A model generated the notes under the pieces. It ran no database searches. It had not been told where the DNA came from and saw nothing but the letters and a program-made list of their open reading frames with translations. DNA of 64,000 nucleotides from an uncultured Ectothiorhodospiraceae bacterium (GTDB lineage Bacteria; Pseudomonadota; Gammaproteobacteria; Nitrococcales; Nitrococcaceae). Where the stretch lies: assembly GCA_913061005.1 (NCBI GenBank), contig CAJXSH010000007.1:1-64000 (forward strand), written 5' to 3'. Every line of letters starts with the position of its first letter. The first letter of the stretch is position 1. The position numbers and the translations under genes are program-made. Below, in pieces: positions 18,144-25,500 of the stretch.

Positions 18144-18304
18144 CGGCTGGCGAGGCCGTGGCCGGCGGCCGCGCGGTCGCCAAGCCCCTGGCGGACCCGG
18201 TGGACCAGCGATTTGCAGGCGCCGGCGATATAGGCGCTGCGAATCATCTCTGCCTGGCGCAGGGCGGCATCGATTTCTGAGTGACTGATCTTTTCGGCCT
18301 GCAT
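18140..18304 (-). CDS. Small uncharacterised protein of 54 residues
   Basis: A short gene with GGGAG eight bases before the ATG at 18304, divergent from the LysR gene and convergent with azlD. The product begins MQAEKISHSEIDAALRQAEM, then RSAYIAGACKSLVHRVRQGL: an amphipathic helix pattern with a basic second half and one Cys. Small soluble proteins of this look, with a RSxYIA motif, occur in halophilic gammaproteobacteria, but I cannot name a function. A reading frame open upstream to 18601 runs through the regulator and is not real. The good ribosome binding site and fitting gap are the evidence for a real gene. Confidence 0.6.
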   Translation of the reverse strand: MQAEKISHSEIDAALRQAEMIRSAYIAGACKSLVHRVRQGLGDRAAAGHGLASR

Positions 18305-18412
18305 GCTGTCATCTCCCTGGTGAGTCATTGCAAGAGTTAGGCTATCCTGTGCCCAGAAAAAGATAATCCGGCAGACTGGAACAGTATTCTTGAACGATAG
18401 GAACGAATAGAC

Positions 18413-19372
18413 ATGGATCGGGCCGCGGAAATGCATATGTTCGTCCGGGCCGTGGACAAGGGGAGTTTCTCCGCCGCGGCCCGCGACCTGGATCTCACCC
18501 CATCGGCGGTGAGCAAGCAGATACGCCGGCTCGAGGATCGCCTGGGGGTACGGCTTTTCAACCGCACCACCCGCCGGGTGAGCCTCACCGAGGTGGGCCA
18601 TGCCTACTATGATCGCTGCAGCCGCATCATCCAGGAAATCGAAGAGGCCGAAGAGGCGGTCACCGCGCTCAATGAAAACCCCCGCGGCACCCTGCGGGTG
18701 GCCGCCACGGTGGCCTTTGGCCGGGTCGAGGTCCTGCCCCGGATCAACGAATTCCTCGACCGCTACCCGGATCTGAATATCGAGTTCGAGCTCACCGACC
18801 GGCAGGTGGACTTGATCGAGGAAGGGATCGATGTGGCCATCCAGTGGCGGGAGCAGATGGAAGACCCCTCACTGATTGCCCGGCGGCTTTGCGTCAACCG
18901 CCGCATTATCTGTGCCGCACCCAGCTATATCGAGCAGTTCGGCAAGCCGACCACGCCCGAGGCGTTACTCGATCACAACTGCCTGACCCTCTATGAGGTC
19001 TCGCAGTTCAACGACTGGGCCTTTGAGGATGCCGAGAAGGGCCACCGGGTTTTGCATGTCAACGGCAACTTCCGGGCCAATACCGCCGATGCGCTCTACG
19101 AGGCCGCACTGGCCGGGGTGGGGCTGGCCCGGCTTTCCACCTGGTTGGTGATGCCCGCCATCCGCCGGGGCGAGCTGGTGCCGGTGCTGCCCCAATACCC
19201 CCACGAGAGTTCGGCGTATTTCCTGCTCTACCCCCATCGCCGGCATCTCTCGCGCAAGGTCCGGGCGTTTGTGGATTTTCTCGTCGAGGTGTTCACCCCG
19301 GTCCCGCCCTGGGAGCGGGAGGGGCTGGAGTTCACCGAAGCGGAGTGGCAGGCCCGGATCGAGGGCGAATAA
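18413..19372 (+). CDS. LysR family transcriptional regulator
   Basis: A 319-residue regulator. The N-terminal winged helix-turn-helix (about 5-65) contains GSFSAAARDLDLTPSAVSKQ and the linker helix follows. The C-terminal periplasmic-binding-like effector domain spans about 95-300. It resembles the CrgA/AaeR-like group that follows FNRTTRRVSLTE. AGGAA precedes the ATG. It is divergent from the 54-residue gene and lies downstream of azlCD on the same strand, so azlCD, itself or the small gene are candidate targets. No clear LysR box (T-N11-A) was assigned. Confidence 0.93.
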   Translation: MDRAAEMHMFVRAVDKGSFSAAARDLDLTPSAVSKQIRRLEDRLGVRLFNRTTRRVSLTEVGHAYYDRCSRIIQEIEEAEEAVTALNENPRGTLRVAATVAFGRVEVLPRINEFLDRYPDLNIEFELTDRQVDLIEEGIDVAIQWREQMEDPSLIARRLCVNRRIICAAPSYIEQFGKPTTPEALLDHNCLTLYEVSQFNDWAFEDAEKGHRVLHVNGNFRANTADALYEAALAGVGLARLSTWLVMPAIRRGELVPVLPQYPHESSAYFLLYPHRRHLSRKVRAFVDFLVEVFTPVPPWEREGLEFTEAEWQARIEGE

Positions 19373-19381
19373 CCCGCCGGG

Positions 19382-19891
19382 TCAGCCCGGCGGCGCCGGG
19401 CCGTTGAGGGCGATAATGCCGATATTGAGATAGGCGGCGTAGGTCACCCACACCAGATAGGGAGCGAGCAGCCAGGCGGCCGGCGGGTGGATGCGCCGAA
19501 AGCGCAGCATGGTCAGACCGATCAGCGTCCACAGCACCACCAGATCCACCAGCGCCCGGTCCGGTCGGTGCCACTGGAAGAACAACACACTCCAAAGCCC
19601 ATTGGCGCCGAGCTGGGCGACAAAGGGCAACAACGCCGCCAGCCCGCCGATCAGCCCGACGCGCCGCCAGACCTGCCAGGCGGCCGCGGTCATGAGGATA
19701 TAAAGCAACGTCCAGGCCACCGGAAACAGCCAGTCCGGCGGCGTCAGCGGGGGCTTTTCGAGCGCTGCATACCACTCGCCCGGCGGGCTCAAGATACCGC
19801 CCATGGCGGTGACCACCACCAGCGCGATCCACACGGCAAGCCCGGTCAGGTCGCGTCGGCGGTCGGTCATCGGGGGCGCCGATGGGTTCAT
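19382..19891 (-). CDS. tspO: TspO/MBR family protein (tryptophan-rich sensory protein)
   Basis: A 169-residue, five-TM membrane protein rich in Trp. It has the family motifs WYAALEKPPLTPPDWLFPVAW, then a LYILM helix and, in TM5, the WVTYAAYLNIGI segment. TspO proteins bind porphyrins and help control tetrapyrrole levels or oxidative stress. The ATG lies two bases after the gloA stop. The gene is therefore probably read with gloA and perhaps glpK. A porphyrin role would fit the heme genes elsewhere in the window, but they are not linked. Confidence 0.93.
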   Translation of the reverse strand: MNPSAPPMTDRRRDLTGLAVWIALVVVTAMGGILSPPGEWYAALEKPPLTPPDWLFPVAWTLLYILMTAAAWQVWRRVGLIGGLAALLPFVAQLGANGLWSVLFFQWHRPDRALVDLVVLWTLIGLTMLRFRRIHPPAAWLLAPYLVWVTYAAYLNIGIIALNGPAPPG

Positions 19892-19893
19892 GG

Positions 19894-20337
19894 CTACCAG
19901 CTCCCGGTGTTGGGCATGGACTGCCAGGGCTCCTGCGGGGGCAGGGCATCGCCTTTTTGCAACAGCTCGATGGAGATGCCGTCGGGTGATTTAACAAAGG
20001 CCATGTGGCCATCCCGGGGTGGCCGGTTGATGGTCACGCCATTGTCCATCAATCGCTGGCAAAGGCCATAGATGTCGGTGACCCGATAGGCCAGGTGGCC
20101 AAAGTTGCGGCCGCCGTCATAGACCTCGGGGTCCCAGTTGTAGGTGAGCTCGAGCATGGGCGCCCGATCGTCGGACCGGGCCCGGTCCACGTCATCGGGG
20201 GCGGCGAGGAAGATCAGCGTAAAGCGGCCCTGTTCGCTGTCGCGCCGGCTGATTTCTTCCATGCCCAGCAGGCCGCAGTAGAAATGCAGCGAGGCCTCGA
20301 TATCGCTGATGCGCACCATGGTGTGGAGATACTGCAT
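19894..20337 (-). CDS. gloA: Glyoxalase I (lactoylglutathione lyase)
   Basis: A 147-residue cytoplasmic metalloenzyme that isomerises the methylglyoxal-glutathione hemithioacetal to S-lactoylglutathione. All four metal ligands of the Escherichia coli enzyme are present: His5 (YLHTMVRI), Glu63 (MLELTYNW), His81 (FGHLAYRV) and Glu124 (ISIELLQK). GAGGAGG stands ahead of the ATG at 20337, so the five-residue longer frame is rejected. It starts 28 bases after the glpK stop and is followed by tspO, suggesting a glpK-gloA-tspO transcript. Methylglyoxal arises from the triose phosphates that glycerol breakdown makes. Confidence 0.95.
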   Translation of the reverse strand: MQYLHTMVRISDIEASLHFYCGLLGMEEISRRDSEQGRFTLIFLAAPDDVDRARSDDRAPMLELTYNWDPEVYDGGRNFGHLAYRVTDIYGLCQRLMDNGVTINRPPRDGHMAFVKSPDGISIELLQKGDALPPQEPWQSMPNTGSW

Positions 20338-20365
20338 GAATCCTCCTCGCACTGGCCGGCGCCAC

Positions 20366-21862
20366 TCAGTGGGCGCCGGTGGTTAATGTCCGCCTGACCG
20401 CATCATGCCAGCCCTCGACCACATGGTCGCGGTGGCTTTTGGCCAGTGCCGGCTCGAAACGCTCATCGAGCGACCATTGTGCCTTGAGATCGTCCAGCGA
20501 GTCATACAGTCCATGCCGCAGGCCGGCCAGATAGGCCGCCCCCAGCGCGGTGGTCTCGATGGTCTCGGGCCGCTCCACCGCCAGACCGGTGAGATCGGCA
20601 AGCCGCTGGAGCAGCCAGTTGTTGGCCACCATGCCGCCGTCCACCCGCAGGGTGGCCTGGGCGGTGCCCGAGTCGGCGGCCATGGCCTCGAGCAGGTCGC
20701 CGGTCTGCAGACAGACCGAGTCGAGGGCGGCGTGGACAAACTCTGCCACCCCGGTGTTGCGGGTCAGGCCAAAGATGGCGCCCCGGGCGTTGGGATCCCA
20801 CCAGGGGGCGCCCAGCCCGGTAAAGGCCGGCACCAGGTAGAGCCCTTCGGCCTCGGCATCGTTGGCCAGGCCCTCGCTCTGCGAGGCGTGGGCGATGATG
20901 CCGAGCTCGTCGCGCAGCCACTGAATGGCCGCCCCGGCGATGAAAATCGCCCCTTCCAGCGCATAGGTGGGCTTGCCGTCGATGCGATAGGCGGTGGTGG
21001 TGAGCAGCCGGTTGTTCGACGGCACGGCCTGATCGCCGGTATTCATCAGCGCAAAACAGCCGGTGCCGTAGGTGCTTTTGATCATCCCCGGGGCAAAACA
21101 GCACTGGCCCACCACCGCGGCATGCTGGTCGCCGGCGATGCCCTGGATGGGCAGGCGCATCCCCAGGGCATCGGCGTGGGTGGTGCCAAAATCATCGGCG
21201 CTGTCCATCACCGTGGGCAGCAGGCTCGCCGGGATGTCGAAAAGCGCCAGCAGCTCGTCGTCCCAGCACTGCCGGTGGATATCGAATATCAGCGTCCGGC
21301 TGGCGTTGGTGGCGTCGGTGGCGTGGGACTGGCCGCCGGTGAGATGCCAGAGCAGCCAGGTGTCGACGGTGCCAAAGGCCAGTTCGCCATTGCGGGCCCG
21401 CTCACGGGCGCCGGCGACGTTGTCCAGCAGCCAGGCGATCTTGGTGGCGGCAAAATAGGGGTCGAGCAGCAGCCCGGTCCGCTCGGCCACCACCGCCTCG
21501 TGGCCGGCGGCCTTGAGGGCCGCACAGCGCTCGGCGGTGCGCCGGTCCTGCCAGACGATGGCGTTGTGAATGGGGGTGCCGGTCTGGCGATCCCAGATGA
21601 TGGTGGTCTCGCGCTGGTTGGTGATGCCAATGGTGCGGGCATGGACACCGGCCGCCTTGGCCGAGCGCAGTGCCTTGCGGCAGGTCTCGAGGGTGCTGTC
21701 GAGCAGATCCTGCGGGTCATGTTCGACCCAGCCGCTTTGCGGGTAGTGTTGCGGGAATTCCTGCTGGGCGGTGGCGACGATCTGTCCGTCCAGATCGAAG
21801 ACAATGGCCCGGGAACTGGTCGTGCCCTGGTCGATGGCCAGGATGCCGTTTCGCTCGGCCAT
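20366..21862 (-). CDS. glpK: Glycerol kinase
   Basis: A 498-residue FGGY kinase that phosphorylates glycerol to glycerol 3-phosphate in the cytoplasm. Signatures are [12 protein letters not shown] at the N terminus, [10 protein letters not shown], the substrate-binding [24 protein letters not shown], and the C-terminal DGGMVANN and [19 protein letters not shown] precedes the ATG. It is divergent from glpR; the 128-base gap holds promoters for both and a GlpR-type palindrome. No GlpF facilitator is nearby; the ABC importer across the gap supplies the substrate. Confidence 0.98.
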   Translation of the reverse strand: MAERNGILAIDQGTTSSRAIVFDLDGQIVATAQQEFPQHYPQSGWVEHDPQDLLDSTLETCRKALRSAKAAGVHARTIGITNQRETTIIWDRQTGTPIHNAIVWQDRRTAERCAALKAAGHEAVVAERTGLLLDPYFAATKIAWLLDNVAGARERARNGELAFGTVDTWLLWHLTGGQSHATDATNASRTLIFDIHRQCWDDELLALFDIPASLLPTVMDSADDFGTTHADALGMRLPIQGIAGDQHAAVVGQCCFAPGMIKSTYGTGCFALMNTGDQAVPSNNRLLTTTAYRIDGKPTYALEGAIFIAGAAIQWLRDELGIIAHASQSEGLANDAEAEGLYLVPAFTGLGAPWWDPNARGAIFGLTRNTGVAEFVHAALDSVCLQTGDLLEAMAADSGTAQATLRVDGGMVANNWLLQRLADLTGLAVERPETIETTALGAAYLAGLRHGLYDSLDDLKAQWSLDERFEPALAKSHRDHVVEGWHDAVRRTLTTGAH

Positions 21863-21898
21863 GATGCTCCCCTCCTGTGGCGTGATTCGGCTGCCGGA

Positions 21899-21926
21899 TT
21901 GCGCCGGTTCAACAACCCGGTATGAT
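21899..21926 (+). promoter_or_regulatory. Candidate glpR promoter
   Basis: TTGCGC (21899-21904) and TATGAT (21921-21926) are separated by 16 bases. The -10 box overlaps the glpK -10 on the other strand. The GlpR-type palindrome lies about 30 bases downstream, in the glpR leader, which would allow autoregulation. Confidence 0.5.
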
Positions 21927-21949
21927 CAAATGCAACCATTAAATGTCAA
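21922..21949 (-). promoter_or_regulatory. Candidate glpK promoter
   Basis: Read on the minus strand, a perfect TTGACA (21949-21944) is followed after 16 bases by GATCAT (21927-21922). The -35 box stands five bases from the GlpR-type palindrome, so bound repressor would abut RNA polymerase. Confidence 0.55.
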
Positions 21950-21954
21950 GGATC

Positions 21955-21973
21955 ATTTTCGAATCCGAAACAT
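21955..21973. promoter_or_regulatory. Candidate GlpR operator, glpK/glpR intergenic region
   Basis: ATTTTCGAATCCGAAACAT is an imperfect palindrome with half-sites ATTTTCG and, read on the other strand, ATGTTTCG, about a centre at 21963/21964. It matches the ATGTTCG half-site of GlpR operators and the second copy ahead of glpD. Confidence 0.6.
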
Positions 21974-21990
21974 CCGGGGAGGGGTCGACC

Positions 21991-22776
21991 ATGATGGCCG
22001 ACTATGCAGGCGTTGAGCTCAATCGCCGACAACAGGCGATGCTCAAGCTCGTCGAGGAACAGGGATTCGTCTCCGTCGAGGAGCTCGCACAGCACTTCGC
22101 GGTGACCGCACAGACCATTCGGCGCGATATCAATGCCCTTTGTGGTGCCGGGCTGCTGCGTCGCTACCACGGCGGCGCGGGGCTGCCGTCGAGTGTCGAG
22201 AACGTCGCCTATCAGGCCCGGCAGGTGCTGCATCTCGAGGCCAAAGAGCGCATCGCCGCGGCCATCGCTGCGCGCATCCCCAACCAGGCGTCGCTTTATA
22301 TCACCCTCGGGACGACCACCGAGGCGGTGGCCCGGGCGCTGCGCGAGCATCGCGGGCTGCGGGTGATCACCAACAACCTCAATGTCGCCAGCACCCTGGC
22401 CGAAAACCCCGGCTGCGAGGTCATTGTCGCCGGCGGCGTGGTGCGCCACCGCGATCGGGGCATCACCGGCGAGGCCACCATCGATTTCATGCGTCAGTTC
22501 AAGGTCGACTACGCGGTGATGGGCATCTCGGGCATCGAATCCGACGGCACCTTGCTCGATTTTGACTACCGCGAGGTTCGGGTGTTGCAGGTCATCATGG
22601 GCAATGCCCGTTCGGTTCTGCTCGGTGCCGATCACAGCAAGTTCGGGCGCAATGCCCTGGTCCGGGTGGGCGATCTCACTGAAATCGCTGAGCTTTTCAC
22701 CGATATCGAGCCCCCTGCGCCGGTGCAGCGCATCCTCGCCGAGCACGGCGGCCGGCTGACTGTGGCCGGCGATTAG
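21991..22776 (+). CDS. glpR: Glycerol-3-phosphate regulon repressor, DeoR family
   Basis: A 261-residue repressor. The N-terminal DeoR helix-turn-helix contains VSVEELAQHFAVTAQTIRRDI and RRYHGGAGLPSS, followed by the isomerase-like effector domain with TLGTTTEAVARAL, VITNNLNVA and GADHSKFGR. It is expected to sense glycerol 3-phosphate and repress the glp genes. I chose the ATG at 21991 because GGGGAGGGG lies just upstream; earlier starts lie inside the promoter region. It sits between divergent glpK and the glpD operon, 108 bases ahead of the latter. Confidence 0.95.
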   Translation: MMADYAGVELNRRQQAMLKLVEEQGFVSVEELAQHFAVTAQTIRRDINALCGAGLLRRYHGGAGLPSSVENVAYQARQVLHLEAKERIAAAIAARIPNQASLYITLGTTTEAVARALREHRGLRVITNNLNVASTLAENPGCEVIVAGGVVRHRDRGITGEATIDFMRQFKVDYAVMGISGIESDGTLLDFDYREVRVLQVIMGNARSVLLGADHSKFGRNALVRVGDLTEIAELFTDIEPPAPVQRILAEHGGRLTVAGD

Positions 22777-22784
22777 GGCGCGAA

Positions 22785-22835
22785 AATGTTCGCTTGACAC
22801 CCCTTTTCCGGCTGGTATGTTTGAAACCGAACATA
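22785..22835 (+). promoter_or_regulatory. glpD operon promoter with overlapping GlpR operator
   Basis: A perfect TTGACA (22794-22799) is followed after 16 bases by TATGTT (22816-22821). The -10 box is the left half of TATGTTTGAAACCGAACATA (22816-22835), a palindrome with seven of ten pairs matched and ATGTT(T/C)G half-sites. A further half-site, AATGTTCG (22785-22792), lies directly upstream of the -35. Repressor bound at both would cover the promoter. Confidence 0.75.
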
Positions 22836-22839
22836 AAGA

Positions 22840-22857
22840 GGCGGCAATATAGCCGCC
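22840..22857 (+). other. Hairpin in the glpD leader
   Basis: GGCGGC (22840-22845) pairs perfectly with GCCGCC (22852-22857) around the six-base loop AATATA. It lies between the operator and the ribosome binding site at 22870-22879, so it would be at the 5' end of the operon transcript and may protect it. No T-run follows. Confidence 0.5.
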
Positions 22858-22884
22858 CACTTACAGGCTGGAGGAGAGGCGCAC

Positions 22885-24414
22885 GTGTCTTCCGATCATC
22901 AGCGGAACGATTCCTACGACCTGGTTGTGGTCGGCGGCGGCATCAACGGCGCGGGCATCGCCCGGGACGCGGCCGGCCGCGGGCTGCGCGTGTTGCTTTG
23001 CGAACAGGGCGATCTGGCCAACTACACCTCGTCGGCCAGCACCAAGCTCGTCCACGGCGGGCTGCGCTATCTCGAGTACTACGAGTTCCGTCTGGTGCAA
23101 AAGGCCCTCGCCGAGCGCGAGGTGCTCATGGGCATCGCCCCGCATATCATCTGGCCGCTGCGGTTTGTCATGCCCCATGTCAAAGAACTGCGCCCGGCCT
23201 GGATGATCCGCATGGGGCTTTTCCTCTACGACCACCTGGGCGGGCGCAAGAAGCTGCCCGGCTCCAGGGGGTTGAACCTGCAGACCCACTACACCGGCAA
23301 GCCGCTCAAGGACAGCCTCAAGAAAGGCTTTATGTACTCCGATTGCTGGGTCCAGGACTCGCGGCTGGTGGTGCTCAACTGCATGGATGTGGAGGCCCGC
23401 GGCGGCACCGTGCTGCCCCGGACCCGCTGCACCGATGCCCAGCGCAGTGACGAGAACTGGTCGGTGGAACTCACCGACACGGTCAGCGGCAAGACCACGC
23501 GGGTCAACACCCGGGCGGTGATCAACGCCGCCGGCCCCTGGGTGGCACGACTGCTCAGTGATGCCATGCATCGCAACGACGACAAGGACGTGCATCTGGT
23601 CAAGGGCAGCCACATCGTCGTGCCCAGGATGTTCGATCACGAGGCGTCGTATCTTTTTCAGAACGACGACGGCCGGGTGATCTTTGCCATCCCCTACGAG
23701 CAGCATTTCACCCTCATCGGCACCACCGATGTCGCCTACGAGGGCAACCCCGCCGAGGCCGAAGCCAGCGACGACGAAATCCAGTATCTTTGCGATGCGG
23801 TCAACCGCTATTTCAAGCAAGGCATCGAGCCGGCGGACGTGGTCTGGACCTACTCCGGCGTCCGGGCGCTCTATGACGAGTCCGACGAAGAGGATGTCTC
23901 GGCGGTGAGCCGCGACTACAGCCTCGATCTCGACAGCAGCGCTGCACCGCTTTTGTCGGTGTTTGGCGGCAAGATCACCACCTACCGCACCCTGGCCCGC
24001 CAGGCGGTGGATCAGGTGGCGCCGCTGCTCGGCGCGCCGATCGACGACTGGACCGGCAAAGCGGCGTTGCCGGGCGGGGACATCCCGGGGGGTGATTTCG
24101 AGCACTACCTCGAGCTGCTGTGCGCGGCCCGGCCGTGGCTGCCGCAGGACATGGCCTGGCGGCTGGCGCGCAACTACGGCACGCGTACCGAGCAGATCCT
24201 GGGGGAGGCGGCGTCACTGGATGATCTGGGAGCGCACTTCGGGGCCGATCTGTACGAGGCCGAGCTGCGCTATCTGGCGGATGCCGAATGGGCGATGACC
24301 GCCGAGGATGCAATCTGGCGGCGCAGCAAGCTGGGGTTGATGCTCACGCCGGCCGAGCGTGAGCGGGTGGCCGCCTGGTATGCCGGGCAGAACGACAAGA
24401 GGGCAACTGCATAA
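22885..24414 (+). CDS. glpD: Aerobic glycerol-3-phosphate dehydrogenase
   Basis: A 509-residue flavoprotein that oxidises glycerol 3-phosphate to dihydroxyacetone phosphate at the membrane and passes electrons to quinone. The FAD-binding VVGGGINGAG motif (Gly17-Gly24) is followed by STKLVHGGLRYLEYYEF, diagnostic for GlpD. TSGVR-like YSGVRALYD and SVFGGKITTYR are further FAD contacts. Translation starts at GTG with GGAGGAGAGG upstream. It is the first gene of the glpDSTPQUV operon, and its TAA overlaps the glpS ATG by one base. Confidence 0.97.
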   Translation: MSSDHQRNDSYDLVVVGGGINGAGIARDAAGRGLRVLLCEQGDLANYTSSASTKLVHGGLRYLEYYEFRLVQKALAEREVLMGIAPHIIWPLRFVMPHVKELRPAWMIRMGLFLYDHLGGRKKLPGSRGLNLQTHYTGKPLKDSLKKGFMYSDCWVQDSRLVVLNCMDVEARGGTVLPRTRCTDAQRSDENWSVELTDTVSGKTTRVNTRAVINAAGPWVARLLSDAMHRNDDKDVHLVKGSHIVVPRMFDHEASYLFQNDDGRVIFAIPYEQHFTLIGTTDVAYEGNPAEAEASDDEIQYLCDAVNRYFKQGIEPADVVWTYSGVRALYDESDEEDVSAVSRDYSLDLDSSAAPLLSVFGGKITTYRTLARQAVDQVAPLLGAPIDDWTGKAALPGGDIPGGDFEHYLELLCAARPWLPQDMAWRLARNYGTRTEQILGEAASLDDLGAHFGADLYEAELRYLADAEWAMTAEDAIWRRSKLGLMLTPAERERVAAWYAGQNDKRATA

Positions 24415-25496
24415 TGGGGCTGGTCCTGGAGGGGGTGAACCGCACCGTCGATGGTGAGGTGTTCCTCAGTGATATCAACCTGACCTTCGAGCGCGGCGAG
24501 TTCAACGTGCTGCTGGGCCTCACCGAGGCCGGCAAGACCACCTTGATGCGCATCATGGCCGGGCTCGAGCCCCCCAACTCGGGGCGGGTGGTCGAAGACG
24601 GCACGGATGTGACCTCGGTGCCGGTGCGCAAGCGCTCGGTGGGGATGGTCTATCAGCAGTTCATCAACTACCCGTCGCTGAGCGTCTACGACAACATCGC
24701 CTCGCCGCTCAAGCTCGCCAAGCTGTCAAAGGCCGAGATCGACCGGCGGGTGCGGACCGAGGCCGAGCGCCTGGGCATTGATCATCTCATCGACCGGCTG
24801 CCCGCCGAGCTCTCCGGCGGCCAGCAGCAGCGCTGCGCCATGGCCCGGGCCCTGGTGCGCGACGCCCGGCTCGTGCTGCTCGACGAGCCGCTGGTCAACC
24901 TCGATTACAAGCTTCGCGAGGGGCTGCGCTCGGAGTTGCGCAACCTCTTTGCCGACCGGGACACCGTGGTGGTCTATGCCACCACCGAGCCCGAAGAGGC
25001 CCTGGTGCTGGGCGGCAAGACCACCGTGCTGCACGAAGGCCGGGTGGTCCAGCATGGCGTCACCGCCGAATGCTACCGGCATCCGGCCAATACCACCGTC
25101 ACCCAGGTCTTTGCCGACCCGCCCATGAACCTCATGCCGGTGCGCATCGACGATGGCCAGCTCCAGGCCGAAGGGGTGTTCAAGGCGCCGCTGCCCGCGC
25201 ACATGCGCGAGCTGACGCCGGGCGACTACACCCTGGGAATCCGCCCGCATCACCTCTACACCGGCGCGGGGGACGACCGGGTGGCGCTGGAAGGCCGGGT
25301 CGAGGTGGCCGAGATCGCCGGGTCGGTGACCTATGTCCATGTCGAGATCAACGGCCGTGACTGGGTGGTGGAAGAACGCGGTGTCCACCAGGCCCACCCC
25401 GGTGAGCAGTTCCCGATTCATATCGACCTGGCACGGGCCTATGCCTTTGACGGGTCAGACAGCCTGGCGGCGGCGCCGGCAAGCGAGCGCGGATAA
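24414..25496 (+). CDS. glpS: Glycerol ABC importer ATPase subunit GlpS
   Basis: A 360-residue ATPase with a C-terminal TOBE-type regulatory domain (about 240-350). Walker A is GLTEAGKTT (35-43, Lys41), the signature LSGGQ is intact at 133-137, and Walker B ends in Asp157-Glu158. The H-loop reads YATTEPEEA, so the usual switch His is Thr191. The other ATPase, GlpT, has the opposite defect, so the two probably form a heterodimer with one working site. The gene order glpD-S-T-P-Q-U-V matches the glycerol operon described in Rhizobium leguminosarum. The start overlaps the glpD stop. Confidence 0.9.
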   Translation: MGLVLEGVNRTVDGEVFLSDINLTFERGEFNVLLGLTEAGKTTLMRIMAGLEPPNSGRVVEDGTDVTSVPVRKRSVGMVYQQFINYPSLSVYDNIASPLKLAKLSKAEIDRRVRTEAERLGIDHLIDRLPAELSGGQQQRCAMARALVRDARLVLLDEPLVNLDYKLREGLRSELRNLFADRDTVVVYATTEPEEALVLGGKTTVLHEGRVVQHGVTAECYRHPANTTVTQVFADPPMNLMPVRIDDGQLQAEGVFKAPLPAHMRELTPGDYTLGIRPHHLYTGAGDDRVALEGRVEVAEIAGSVTYVHVEINGRDWVVEERGVHQAHPGEQFPIHIDLARAYAFDGSDSLAAAPASERG

Positions 25497-25500
25497 GACA

